64,000 nucleotides of DNA, taken from assembly GCA_014773175.1 (NCBI GenBank), contig VXCM01002593.1, forward strand, positions 30,472 through 94,471. The letters are read 5' to 3'. This DNA comes from Lucifuga dentata (Eukaryota; Chordata; Actinopteri; Ophidiiformes; Bythitidae). Each line of letters opens with the position of its first letter. Within the stretch, counting starts at the first letter, position 1. Shown here piece after piece: positions 35,336-47,067 of the stretch. Below the pieces are notes generated by a model that made no database searches, was not told the DNA's origin, and worked only from the letters and a program-made list of their open reading frames with translations. Made by a program: the position numbers and the translations under genes.

Positions 35336-36321
35336 CTATTCCCTTTCTCTCCCTCAACCTCACCCGTTAACTCAAGCAAATCAAAGAAAATGTGCTTGCC
35401 ACCCTCTTGTTTCCCACCCCAGAAATGAGATTTATGCTCCAATTATGAACGCAACAAAAGTGTTTAAATTATCACTCACTGCCATTAAGTGCCAACAGGA
35501 ATATCTCTGCCAGCGCGAAGCGTTACATATTCGTCATAGAAAAATAAAAAACGTCTTGATGGCTTCAGATAAAGAGCACATTTTAGCCGTGTGCTGTCTG
35601 TGGCCTGCACTTGTTTGTCTTCTAAATATAGTGGAAATCAGACAGCGCTGGAGGGCTTTCGGACACATCGTGGAAATGACTCAAAAGGCTCGTTAATTAT
35701 TTGTATAAGGACCTCCTTGCTTGCAGGAGGTCTTTATTGATCGCGGCCGCGTTGAACTCTGCACCTCAAACCTTGACCTTTGGTCCCCATATGCTCTATC
35801 ATTTCAGGAATTTGCCTTTGGCATTCAGATGTGCTGTTTAAACCATTCAGACAGTTGTATCTGGTCTTTCTTTCTTGATTATCTCAAAGCAAAGCTTCCC
35901 TCCATCCTTCCTTTGTCAATTATTTCCCTTCTTTACTTGCACCCTTTCTGCAGTCTCTCCTCACATCCTTCCTTTCCACCTTCTATCTCTAAAAAAGCAG
36001 AATCTGTTGGGGGTTTAGGGTGATCTGTGTTCATCGTTCAGATTTTCCGTAAGATTGATTGTTGCTGCGAGTACTTTCAACACTCATGCTCCAGTGTTGG
36101 AATCATCTGAGCAGCATTAGTCTGAGGGTTTATTGCAGGTCCTCTGAGTGTCTGAATGGCTTTTCTGTGGGCCGGCAGTATTCAGGGTGCGTACAGCCAC
36201 TCGTTTGAAGTGGAAACGTGGTCTCTGTGGGGATTTGACCAGATCACACTCATAATTCGCATTGAGAGGAAGGTCGGTTTGTCCTCTCACAGCCAGAACT
36301 TTCTCTGCTGTGAGAATAACG

Positions 36322-36324
<3 letters not shown>

Positions 36325-36362
<38 letters not shown>

Positions 36363-36408
36363 CTATAGAAGGAAGGAAGGAAGGAAGGAATGAAAGAAGG
36401 AAGGAAGG
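36325..36408. repeat. (GA)n followed by (GGAA)n
   Basis: GA dinucleotides at 36325-36361, then imperfect GGAA tetranucleotides at 36369-36408. Confidence 0.95.
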
Positions 36409-37221
36409 AGGCCACAGCATATAGGAGTAATGTTAAATTAATCCCAAGCTCTACCAAAAAAAAAAAAAAAAAAAAATGAAGTTGGTAGCTGTCACAGGCC
36501 AACTTTTTCAATTCTACTCTGTTCTCTCCTCCTCAGTCCTCAAGTTGACATGTTTTCAACAATAAAAAACAACCATCAGCTCTTCTTCTGTGATTGCTGT
36601 AATGCATGAAAATATCCTCGCTCCTCTGTTTGGCGGTTGTGATACATGTTGTAATTAAGTCATGAGCATATGCGCTTTGATGGGTATTCACCAGAGAGGG
36701 ATGACGAATTGAATGCCTCATGCTTCTTCATGTCATTATATTTCCTTATACCCGCATATTTTTCATACTAATTATAACTGGGGCCATTGAGAAATGCAGA
36801 TAAAGAGAAACACGTCGTGCTTTATGCCGTTTAAAACAATCATTGAAACCAGTGCAGCTGGATGATGAAAGCAACAAGTGTTTTTTTACTTTCTGCGTCC
36901 AGCTGATAAGTAACAGAAGTGAGATTAGATTAAAAAGAATGATTGCTTTATGTGTCACAATAAAACATATCTTGTTACGCCGCTTGTGAAATCGTCACTG
37001 CGCAACACGATCAAAAGTTAAGAGTGGCATGTTTGATATTTCTGAGTGCCTCATTGAGTAAAAAAAAAAAAATGAAATTATGGACTCCAACTGTGAGTTT
37101 GTTTTAATAAAACTGTACACGCAGAAACATGGCTGCTGCCGGCTCACTTTCCCTCTCATTTTCTCACATGCCCGCTCAAAACACCCCACGTGTCCTTTCT
37201 TATGTACATGTAAACACTTGN

Positions 37222-37254
<33 letters not shown>
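37222..37254. repeat. (CA)n microsatellite at a gap edge
   Basis: CA dinucleotides directly after N at 37221, so the left part of the repeat may be missing. Confidence 0.93.
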
Positions 37255-37256
<2 letters not shown>

Positions 37257-38149
37257 CCGTGAGCAGGAGACAAAGCTGCAAGTCTGCTGCACGATTGCAG
37301 TTTCATTCTTTTTTTGCAGCGGCAGGGAGTGAGAGAAGGAGTCCTGGTGCTCTTCCCGCTCCCTCCTTCCTTTTGTCTGTCACCTTGCCAGATGTCAGGC
37401 ACTTTATCTGGGTGGGACGTCCACGTGCTGCTGGGCAGAGGGCCACGAAAAACCCCACAGTGTGCAAAACACCTCTGTTAAGTTCCCCATGTGAGTGTGT
37501 GGCTGGGTGTTTGTGGGTGGGTGTGCTAAGAAGGGAGAAGGAAGCAGCATTGTAAATATTGCAGTTACACCTGCAGACCAGCCAGGAACGCTGTCAAATG
37601 CGTTTCTGTCAGCAGCAATGTTTGCATTTTCCCATCTCATTTTTTTTCTGTCTTCTGTTTGTATTCTCCAAGATAAATAGCATACGTGTGATACTGTGTG
37701 CATGTGCAAACACACATAACGGCTTTTATTGAGGTTGAGAAAGAGTTTGGGAGAGAGAAAAGGCCAATTTATATTGATGTTGGCTTACACAGTCTGTTTA
37801 TTGGAGGATTTAATATTAACTGTATTTATAGAGAAAATAATTCAGATTCACCCTCATAACATTAAAATACACCAAATGATGGCCTAGAATATTCTCTACT
37901 TTTCTCACAGTCAAGTTCTGACTGTTGTCAGTTGTACTTGCAGTAAGTCGTGAAGTGGATGGAGTTATTTTCGGCATCATTTTCTGCATTGACAATGTGA
38001 GCTGACTGGCAGCTGGGGCTTGGATGAACATAAAACTTTCTGAGTTGAATCATCAGTGAAAATCACGACCAAACGGCTTGAGAAAAAAAGTCTGTTTAGG
38101 TAATTAGAAGAGAAAGTGCACTGCTATAAGAAACATCTGGTCCCTGAGC

Positions 38150-38753
38150 TTAAAGGACCATACCAGCCATTTTGCATGTTTGAGCCTAATATATTAAATT
38201 TTCATACATGTAACGTTACTGACAATCATTTTCCAAAGCATACTACTGGAACGGTGAATTACATTTTTTTTTTTTCCCTACCTTGCAGACCACCATTGGT
38301 TTCAGTTCATTCTGGTATGCTGCTAAAATCAACTTGTTGATACTTGAAATGTTCTTGGGATAGGTAATCCATCATCGTGGACAAGACATGTATTCAGGTT
38401 TTTTTTTTTTTTCCGAAGTTACATAATTTTAGCGTTTAAACACAATAAAAAGCGCAGAGTGAATGTATGTCTCCACCGGGGATTATAGTCCCAAAAGAAG
38501 ACCTGCGTTTATCAAAAAATTTTAATGACCGTAACTTCTTAAAGCTGTGTAACTATTAGCAGGCGAAACATCAATTTTTAAGGTGGGTGTATCGCTTGAA
38601 TACTTGATTTTGAAAGATTAAGAGATTTTGCAAAATATAAGGAAAGCTGAAATACAGTTTCATCTTTTGGGAAATGATTGTCAGTAACGTAACATGAATG
38701 AAAATTGAATATATTAGGCTCAAACATGCAAAATGGATGGTATGGTCCTTTAA
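38150..38753 (-). mobile_element. TTAA-type MITE, copy F (full length)
   Basis: Bounded by TTAA (38150-38153 and 38750-38753). It begins AAAGGACCATACCAGCC with GTTTGAGCCTAATATATT and ends with ATATTAGGCTCAAACATGC and GGTATGGTCCTTTAA, so the inverted ends are long and well matched. Internal order is inverted relative to copies C, E, G and H. About 604 bp, non-coding, with A/T tract expansion near 38400. Confidence 0.87.
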
Positions 38754-41215
38754 AAATAGTTTGCGCACGTTGCTCATATTGAGCTGAAGCAGTGATGAAG
38801 CATTCTGGATTTTCCATCCTTCTACCTCAAGTTTTCTCTCTGTATGTGGGTAGCATGTATTGGGCTCAAAAACAAAAAGAAATGTTATTTTAAAAGTCCC
38901 AGTTTAAGAATACTCAGAGTCTGAAGGAGGAGCGTTTATTTCAGTGAGGAGGTGTAGTTGACCCCATTGCTAGATGTATTTTTCGACGTGTCACTGGCCA
39001 ATCACGAACATGTCAGTGCCTCCGTTTTTAGCAAGTCAGAACACAGAAACCCACATTTCATAGTCACACAGTCCAGTTCGTAGACTCTAACGAATCCATG
39101 TGAAGAAACAATTTTTGATAGGATATTGAATATCGCGCCTAAACTTTTAACATTTCCACACAGCTCATGAACTGATATCTCTGTTTGTGTGAATAAACTT
39201 TATATTACATTTCTGTCATTTCAGCATCCAGGGGTGATGAGGTGAGGTGAGGTGAGGTTATCTAATTACTTGAGTAATTATTATAGCTGCTCATTTCTAC
39301 TAGCAGACCTGTGTAAAAACGGACGCTGAGCTAGACTAGACTGCCAGTTACTTGGAGCCGCGTCTCATTAATGACCCGACAACACTGGAAAAACTCACTA
39401 AATCCGATAATGCTGCTTAGCTGGATTGCGAGGTGCACTCATCCACGGAGAATCAAAGAAAAGAAAACTAATACTGCGAATTAAGTCTTCATGCTAAAGT
39501 GGTATTATTCCATTAAGTGAGAAATGTGAACATCTAATGAGATGTCCTAATAAGACTTTACCAACTACTGATATGCAGCATTTGGTAAAAATTTCCTCCG
39601 CTTCCCACGGCTTTATTTCTCCTACTTAAGAAACTTCTAAGCTCCATAAAAGTCCTTCTCAGTTTCTCACCTTAGGAGCTCTTTTATGGGCTAAGATGCT
39701 TTGTGAATCGCATTTATTAGGATTTAACCTTATTTTTATGGGAAAATTCTGAAAAAAAAAAAAAAAAANAAAAAAAAAAAAAAAAAATGGAGTCACTGAG
39801 ATTTCTTATAATTTCACCAGTAAGACCACACATGCTCGCTATATTCTCTACTCAATACTGATAAGGAGCAAAACAATCATGGATGCTATTCTTTATGTTG
39901 GAGTTGTGTCAGAGCGGTTCTGCAACCCCCTAATGTGCAAATGCAATATTGCATACTAACAGCAGGTCCTTTTTTTTGTGGGGTTTCTCAAAACAGTTAA
40001 TGTCCTCACAATGGCTCTGCGAACCACCAATTATCAGGAAATACTAGTCTCGCCACTTTTAGCCACCACACCACAGGACATGATATTAATGATAGGCTAT
40101 TATTACGTTGCTAGCTGTGCAAACACAGACACACTTAGTAGGTTTCTGCCATGGTCCATGGTCTTTTCTTTCTCTTGACTCATTGTTTTGCTTTGTACCA
40201 CTGTTCACTTAAATATCTAGATTTTTTTAGAAGACAGATATGTTTGATCTGATTTTCACAAGGATTTTATATCCCCACACTTGCAAAAAAAAGTGGAAAA
40301 GCTGCAAACATTTAAGCCACTTACTGTGTGAGCTCCAAGTGATAATTTTAGAATCTGAATTCCACCTGGATTTTTCTATTATTTTTTTTTAAACTGATTT
40401 TCACCCTTTTTGAGATCTAAAATAAGCTCATAAAAACTGCCATGGCAAAAAAAACCCAAAACAAAACAAAAAAACACTTATTATACCAATAACGCTGATA
40501 ATAAATAAGGAAATAAGGAGCCCTACTTTCATTTGACTTATGTAGATATTTCAAGACCTCCCGATTCTCAACATAATAAATGCTCGTCCATATGCTTTGG
40601 TACATGTGAGCAACCAAAGTGATGGCAAGATTTCATACTTGTCTCATTTTTGAGTTTCCTTTTCTCTTAATTTTCCCTTCAGTTGGAGCCAGGCCAGTTT
40701 CAACCCGTGACACAAAAGAGTTTCCCTGGGTCCTGCAACACAATGCATCCACCACTTTGTTTTCACTTTAATTTACGCATGTCCTTGCAGTTGAATGACA
40801 GGTTAAACATCGGTGAAATGGACCATTAAATCAGCCTGTAAGATTAGTGGGCGTGATTACAATCCTGATAAGCAAAATATCTATTTCAGGAATTATCAAA
40901 ACAGTTTCTGGATTACTGATGAGATCGAGAATATGAGGGGGAAGTTAGCGGATGTAAAGGGATTGACACAGGTTGTTGCAAAATGCACACAAAGCCAAAA
41001 AAAAACATGCATTTTACAAGTTGAATGTTTCACATTATTTTCACAAATTAGCAAGCATGAGAATTGAGAAGAAAAAAGATAAGATGGAAGATATCAGGGT
41101 TCCTCTGTGGGTTTGTCTCTGCCTGCAGTACAGAAAGAATGATTAACTGTTTGTTGACGCCTGCAGGTCTAGCGTGTTCATACATCCGCCCAGACTATGG
41201 CTTCTCAGTCTCTCT

Positions 41216-41263
<48 letters not shown>

Positions 41264-41692
41264 GTATGCATGTGTGCGCACCCACAGAGAGCTTGTACAC
41301 ACAACGTGCACATTCTCTGTCTGAACAGAAGTCTGGAGGGCTTTGTCACCTATGGTTAGACACCTTGCTGAGGCCGTCTGGTTTCAGGAATGTTCTCAAC
41401 AGCAGGAAGGTGGAGGGGTGTTAAAGAAAGGGGAGGAGGGGCTGTTAATCTGGAAAAACAACACTGGTGACATGAAACCCTGCACTCTTGATATTGACAG
41501 ATGAACAGGCCATGCAAAATGTTCAAAGAGCGCCGTAACCAACTGAAACGAAGTGTTTAAACAAAAGTCTAATTTCTATATGCGCTCGTTCTCCTGTGCT
41601 GTGTTTGTTGAACACAACACAGTTGGTGGCTGTTCCAACCGCCAACCACCCCCTCCTCTGCTCAGGGCATACAGCGAGACATTCAATCTGTT
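38754..41692 (+). other. Inferred intronic stretch
   Basis: No exon recognised. It contains a short GAGGT tandem near 39238-39257, an A tract with a gap at 39769, a T tract near 39970, and the CA microsatellite at 41221-41262. Confidence 0.6.
41221..41262. repeat. (CA)20 microsatellite
   Basis: Uninterrupted CA dinucleotides. Confidence 0.97.
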
Positions 41693-41830
41693 TGACTTCA
41701 AAATTTTATTGCCCCATAAGGGAAATTTGGCTTGCAGACGGGTTTTGCAGTAAAGCCACATAATAGGAACATGCAATACAAAACAATCAAGCAACAGTGA
41801 AAACGCATATTAAAAATTTCAATGAAACAT
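41693..41830. repeat. Dispersed teleost repeat (TTTTATTGCCCCATAAGGGAAATT-like)
   Basis: TTTATTGCCCCATAAGGGAA followed by GGTTTTGCAGTAAAGCCACA and a run ending ACATGCAATACAAAACAATC matches a retroposon tail I remember from fish genomes (TTATTGTCCC-GGGAAATT). It is non-coding. Class and exact right end are uncertain. Confidence 0.5.
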
Positions 41831-42465
41831 GTAATAAATTGCCGTAGCGTAAACCAATCTTGAACACGAGCAGAATGCAGGGTAGACTCAGAACACCACT
41901 ACTTAGTCAATTAAAGATAAGAATGAATGAATACAGAAAGTACATTACGTCGTAATTGAATTGAATGCTCTTTTCTACTGGCTAAACAGTTTGTTAACCT
42001 TCATATTAGAACAAGACAAACATTGTTTTGTGCCATCAAGGGAAAATGTTCTTGAGGTTATAATCTCTAATTGGATGATGTACGAGGCTTTGCCGTTTCT
42101 TTATAATTCATCATTTTGACTATTTCTAGATATGAATTAAAGAATCAAGTGCACACATGTAGTCTGCTGTAAATATGTCGATCGTATTATGTAGGAGAAA
42201 AGACTTGAGTGACGAGGTTTAATCGGCAGGCATGCAGGTGCTGGCCACGTCTTTGTCATCTGTGTTCTACATACCAAAGTGCTGACTGTTGCCCGCGAAA
42301 AAAAAAACAGCTCCGACAAGTTCAAGTGTCACGTTTAGGATGCATTCTTCTGTTTCAGTCCAGGATAGGAAACAGGAGAAGGCCGCGGATTAAGCAGGCC
42401 ACATCTCAGTGTGGACGTGTCGGCTAAACAGCAGGACTGTTTGAAGCAGTTTTGGGTTTATGTAA
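41831..42465 (+). other. Inferred intronic stretch
   Basis: Ordinary AT-rich DNA with no feature I can name. Confidence 0.6.
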
Positions 42466-42968
42466 CAGTGGAAGGCATACTTATATCCCGTACTGCATGT
42501 CAATAATATAACAATGGAAAATGCTTTGTTACAAGTAAAACTTCTGCTTTCAAAATTCTGAAGTATGAACAGTGAAATGTATCAAAAGTAAAAGTACCTA
42601 TTGTGAAGAATTGTAATTTATTCATTTTCATATGTATGTACTGTTGTAAATGTTAAAGCCATCATTTAAAAAATCTCCCAAAATGGGAGTTTTCACTCAA
42701 AAGAGTGAACAGCATCGTATCTTCAATTTTGGAGAGTTAGGAATGAAATAATGAAAGTCTCAAATGAAAAAATAAAATTCCCCAAAATTTAAGGTGCAAA
42801 ATATTCAGCAGAAATGAAGATACACCATGTGCAAAGTCTTAATCTTCAAAATATGACTGTAGCTTTCAGGTAAATGTAGAAGATTTAAAAAGTACAGTAT
42901 TCTGTAGCAGAGTCAGGAGATACAGGTTATACATTAGAGTAAATATACCAAGTTACTTTTCACCTCTG
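42466..42968. mobile_element. hAT-like element, copy 5
   Basis: It begins CAGTGGAAGGCATACTTATATC and continues with ACAAGTAAAACTTCTGC and TATCAAAAGTAAAAGTACC. It ends AGAGTAAATATACCAAGTTAC then TTTTCACCTCTG, the inverse of the left terminus. About 500 bp, non-coding. The target-site duplication is not clear. Confidence 0.65.
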
Positions 42969-44489
42969 TGGTTACTGTATGTGTCTGTACATATGCACAC
43001 TTGCATAAGAATGAGTATCGGTACTGGTGTGTATGTGTGCGTGTATGCATTGGCATGCATACGTGTCAGCGTGAGCATGCCTGCACATGCATACTTGCGC
43101 CTGTGTGCCACATGCACGATTAGCTGCTGGTTAAACGTGTGTTCTGAAGCGTAGGTCGTAGCAGGGATGATCCACGAATTAGCCGGATCAGCTGTGTGGA
43201 GCGGAGTGGCTGAGAGTCGCTGCCTGTGTGGAAGTCTGTGAGTGGGAGGGTCAGAAGTTGTAGCTGGGTCACACTGTGGGAGAGGAGCAGCTTCAGCAGA
43301 CACAATGGCATTTGAGTTGAAGTGAGGCGCATGGAAAAAAAACTGATGGAAAGGGGGAAGACAAACCTGCATCAGACTGATGTGGAAGCAGGAAACACAT
43401 TATTTCTATTTAGCTTTTTTTCCTCATAGCACCAGCGCGGCTATTGTTAGCAACAGAGTTAATTGTTAATTGATTCAAAGCACGATGAAACAAGGCTGCT
43501 AATCTCTCTCCTTCTGTCTCTCTCTCTCTTTCTCTCTCACACACACATACACTCTCTCTCACACATGCCACAGAGAATGAGAGTGGATGTTTATTACAGG
43601 ATCTTAGTGGATGCTAAGGTGCCCTGGGGGCTATTAAAGCCCTCACTTAAAAGGCACTATCAGGGAACACTGCTCTAAAGGTGGGGATGTGAGCTGGATG
43701 GAGGTGGGGAGGGGGAGAGAGAGAGAGGGAAGGCATAAACAGAATGAGCACATCTGGATTGCCTCAGCAGAATATTTGTGTAACATCTGGAAAAATTCCT
43801 TGGAATTTAAGGGTCCCCTCCTTTGATTTCAGTTATTTTTTTCCTCCTTTTCACTTCTTCTTCATCCTGTTTTCAGTGTCTTCAAAGTCTCTCTCCCCAG
43901 CGCGGCAGGCACATAAATGCTCTCTTAGTAATGCATGTTGAGTCCTTGCAGACTTTATAGTGGGCCAAATTGGGCCCATGTGACCAACTCCCCGTTCATG
44001 CAGGGCCTGGCTAATTAAGTGGCACAGAAGTGATGGGGCATCCGGCTGTGGGCCCAGACTCTGACCAGACCTGGGCCAAACACAACCCCTCATCATAAAA
44101 CAAAAAAAAAAAAAAANAAAAAAAAAAAAAAGAAAACATGAAGAAACACAATCCTTGGCTTTCTCCAAAGAATACGTTTTTAATTATTGTATGGAAAAAA
44201 GAACAATCCTTTTTTTGTTTTTGCCAGAAACTAAAACAAAAAGATATGAAAAGACTTGTATGGTGTAGCATGAAAGAGCCATATTCCGACTAAAATACAA
44301 AGGTCTGCTTTTGTGTTAGTTCAAAAACAAACTGTGCTTTTTCATGTATTAGTTTATTGTCATTGAAGGGGACATGTACTGTATAAGGAGCATGTTCATA
44401 AGCCTCCCTTTGAGGTATGGCATCCCAAGAGGGACAAAAAAAATTCAGTATTGAATCAACACCTTTAGTCAGTTTGTATCAGTCGGCTT

Positions 44490-44940
44490 TGACAGACCTC
44501 GGCGTCCGCGGCGCTGCGTCCTTGCATCAGACGCTGCGGGGTTTTAGTCGGCCTCTGTAGNCCTCGGCGTCCGCGGCGCTGCGTCCTTGCATCAGACGCT
44601 GCGGGGTTTTAGTCGGCCTCTGTAGCAAGATCACAAGAGCAGTTCTCTCTCCTCACATCGCTATAGTGAGCCTCTGTTCATTCATTAGCGATTAAGATTC
44701 AGACGAGCTCACGGTGCCTTCTGTCTCACCTGAGCGAGGTGCCTGGTGAGTTAGCGGCGCTGACAAGCAGGTAGCTCACTCGGAGCGCGCGGAGGTACAT
44801 GCTAATGTGCCGACTGCGCTGATCAAAAGGGATGCATCGCAGTCTGACTCTGATGGGCTCACTGATGCTCAGCCCCCTCTCTTCCCCGAGAGATACAGTG
44901 TGCACGGGCAGGAGCACGGCGGTGATCAGAGGGAGAGGAA
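44490..44940. promoter_or_regulatory. Secondary CpG-rich patch, possible regulatory element
   Basis: CpG dinucleotides cluster here (for example CTCGGCGTCCGCGGCGCTGC near 44498) after 13 kb of CpG-poor DNA. It lies in the inferred first intron, so an internal promoter or enhancer is possible. Part of the density is inflated by a duplicated contig end at 44497-44625. No start codon and donor pair comparable with 31126 was found. Confidence 0.35.
44497..44625. other. Contig-end duplication around a single N (64 bp x 2)
   Basis: Bases 44497-44560 and 44562-44625 are identical across N at 44561. Probably an assembly artefact. Confidence 0.9.
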
Positions 44941-45034
44941 CTGAAAGGAGTGAAAACAGAGGGGATGAAAGACGAGGGTGAGGATGTATGAAGGAGGGAG
45001 GTGGGGAAGAGGAAGACATCGAAGGGGATAGATG

Positions 45035-45949
45035 CAGTGGTGGAAGATGTTTTCAAATCCTTTACATAACTAAAAGTATACCACAGCTGAAGAATTACTT
45101 CTGTGTCTCCAGTTTTATTGTTTGGAGTAAAGTCATAAAAATAGTGGAATAAAAAATAATCTGTCACTCAAGATGAAGAATTACATCCCTCTACATTGAG
45201 TACTTCTTGTCTAAAATGCAGTGTGCCGTGGAGCTAAAACAAATGTGAAACATAAGATTTTTTTAACCTGACAACAGTAATATTTTATGATTTTTAATCT
45301 AAGGTTGACTTTAAAGGAATGTACCAGTGATTCTGCTTGTTTAAGACCAGTAAATACCACCTACATATGCAGTATGTCACTTTCCAAAACACAAAGCCAT
45401 ATTTTAGTTTTCCTGTTACTTTGGCAAATCCCTTAATCTTTCAAAATCAAATGTTTAGGTGACATTCACCTTAAAACATACATCTGGGTGTAGAAAGGAC
45501 AGTTTTTGATTTCTCTGTAAAAGCAGTCTTTTCCTGGGACTATATTCCCTGGCGGAGACATACATTTCCTCCCGTGTAGCTCAGGGAATTTAAAAAAAAA
45601 AAAAAATCTAAATAAAAACGTGGTGATTGCCTATCTGAAGCAAGTTTCACGTCTCTACAAGTTGATTTTAATGCAGTGCTGGAATGCACTAAATCCAATG
45701 GGAGTCTGGAAGGTAGGAAAAACAATTCTAATCTGTAGTATGTTTTGGGAAATGGTTGGCAGTAACGTAACGTGTTGTGGGTTGTACTGTATGTAATGGG
45801 CTCAAACATGCAGAGCCATGGGTATGGTCCTTTAATGTCTCAACTAACTCCAGTCACCCAAAGTACATTTCTCTCTGAAATACAGAGAAGAGACAAAGTG
45901 TAAAGAAGCAAGAACCTCAGTAAATGTATTTAGCTACTTTTCACCTCTA
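45035..45949. mobile_element. hAT-like element, copy 6 (interrupted by MITE copy G)
   Basis: It begins CAGTGGTGGAAGATG and ends TAGCTACTTTTCACCTCTA. It is flanked by 8-bp sequences GATAGATG (45027-45034) and GATAGACG (45950-45957), matching at 7 of 8 bases, which is hAT-like. TTAA-type copy G (45311-45835) is inserted in it, so the original element was about 390 bp. No transposase. This copy gives the best evidence for the family's ends. Confidence 0.75.
45311..45835 (+). mobile_element. TTAA-type MITE, copy G (full length, nested in a hAT-like element)
   Basis: Bounded by TTAA (45311-45314 and 45832-45835). It starts TTAAAGGAATGTACCAGTG and ends GGCTCAAACATGCAGAGCC with GGGTATGGTCCTTTAA. 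The landmark CCTGGGACTATATTCCCTGG is near 45533. An A tract near 45593 interrupts the interior. It inserted after the surrounding hAT-like element. Confidence 0.85.
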
Positions 45950-46171
45950 GATAGACGACTGTGAAAGGAAGAGAAAGACAAATGGATGCAGCATGTTAGC
46001 CTTTAGACTTCTCAGACTTTAGTGTAGGAAATGTTTATTTTTTTAATGTTTCCTTCTAGGTTTGGCAGATTATCAAGTCTGTACAGGAAAAAAAAAAAAA
46101 ACAACAACAAAAAAAATACATTCTCTCATCTGTCAAATTAAACATTTTGTTGTTGCTGCTTGGCTTGTTTT

Positions 46172-46981
46172 AGCCAAGTGGAAAGATGTAGGCCAACTAT
46201 ACAGCAACACAAAAAGAAAAAAAAATTGGTGTCAAAGAAAAGAGAGGTGATTGACCAGCTGACAGGTTTCCCCTCACTCAGGCAGAATGGAGGCAATGAG
46301 GGAGTAGCATTAAAGGACCATACCATCCATTTTGCATGTTTGAGCCTAATATATTCAATTTTCATGTTACATTACTGGCAACCATTTCCCAAAGGATAAA
46401 ACTGTATTTCAGCTTTCCTGATATTTTACAAAATCTCTTAATCTTTCAAAATCAAATATTCAAGCGAAACACCCACCTTAAAAATCAATGAGTTGGCTGC
46501 TAATAGTTACGCAGCCTTATGAAGTCACAATTGTTTAAATTTGGGACTATATTCCCTGGTTGAGACATACATTCACGCCGAGCTTAAAACGCTAAAGTTA
46601 CATAACTTCTAAAAAATCCCGAATATATGTCTTGTTCACGATGATGGATTACCCATCCCAAGAATGTTTCAAATACTAACAAGTTATTAGTGTACCAGAA
46701 TGAACTGAAACCAATGGTGGTCTGGAAGGTAGGAAAAAAAATATTTTAACTCACCATTCCAGTAATATGCTTTGGGAAATGATTGTCAGTGTGTGAAAAT
46801 TGAATAGGCTCAAACATGCAAAACGATGGTATGGTCCTTTAATGCTGCTCCCTCATTGCCTCCATTCTGCCTGAGTGAGGGGAAACCTGTCAGCTGGTCA
46901 ATCACCTCTCTTTTCTTTGACACCAATTTTTTTTTTCTTTTTGTGTTGCTGTATAGTTGGCCTACATCTTTCCACCTGGCT
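46172..46981. repeat. Large palindrome with a TTAA-type MITE at its exact centre
   Basis: The left arm 46172-46309 (138 bp) and the reverse complement of the right arm 46843-46981 (139 bp) are identical except for two transitions and one extra base in an A/T homopolymer. The arms end GTAGCA and TGCTGC at the TTAA sites of MITE copy H. If the MITE and one TTAA are removed, the arms meet as GCA-TTAA-TGC, so the insertion is at the dyad centre. The arms are unlike any other sequence in the window and no outer target-site duplication is evident. Confidence 0.9.
46310..46842 (+). mobile_element. TTAA-type MITE, copy H (full length)
   Basis: Bounded by TTAA (46310-46313 and 46839-46842). It starts AAAGGACCATACCATCC with GTTTGAGCCTAATATATTC and ends ATAGGCTCAAACATGC with GGTATGGTCCTTTAA. 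The landmark GGGACTATATTCCCTGG is near 46542. It is 533 bp and non-coding. Its own terminal repeats differ from each other by several substitutions and short deletions, more than the flanking palindrome arms do. Confidence 0.88.
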
Positions 46982-47022
46982 GAGCTGACAAACTGGCACT
47001 CCTTTCTAGGAATGGAGATACT

Positions 47023-47029
47023 GATGATG

Positions 47030-47067
<38 letters not shown>

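Larger units (their letters stand above)
33616..38149 (+). other. Inferred intronic stretch rich in simple repeats
   Basis: No exon recognised. It contains gaps in homopolymers or dinucleotides at 34460, 34768, 34923, 35080-35081 and 37221, several microsatellites listed separately, and an A tract at about 36456-36476. Open frames here (34672, 34894, 36995 minus and others) read through simple sequence. Confidence 0.6.
42969..45026 (+). other. Inferred intronic stretch with a CpG-rich patch
   Basis: No exon confirmed. It contains TC/CA simple sequence at about 43516-43560, an A tract with a gap at 44117, and a CpG-rich patch at 44490-44940 described separately. Confidence 0.55.

Noticed and set aside
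35707..35735. Hairpin AAGGACCTCCT / AGGAGGTCTTT followed by T-rich DNA
   Set aside because: It looks like a bacterial terminator, but this is vertebrate nuclear DNA. An 11-bp stem with one wobble is within chance expectation.
36995..37402. Minus-strand frame with a cysteine/valine run
   Set aside because: The run is the translation of the CA microsatellite and the frame spans a gap. The same applies to the frames at 34894-35235, 47034-47315 and 41064-41424.
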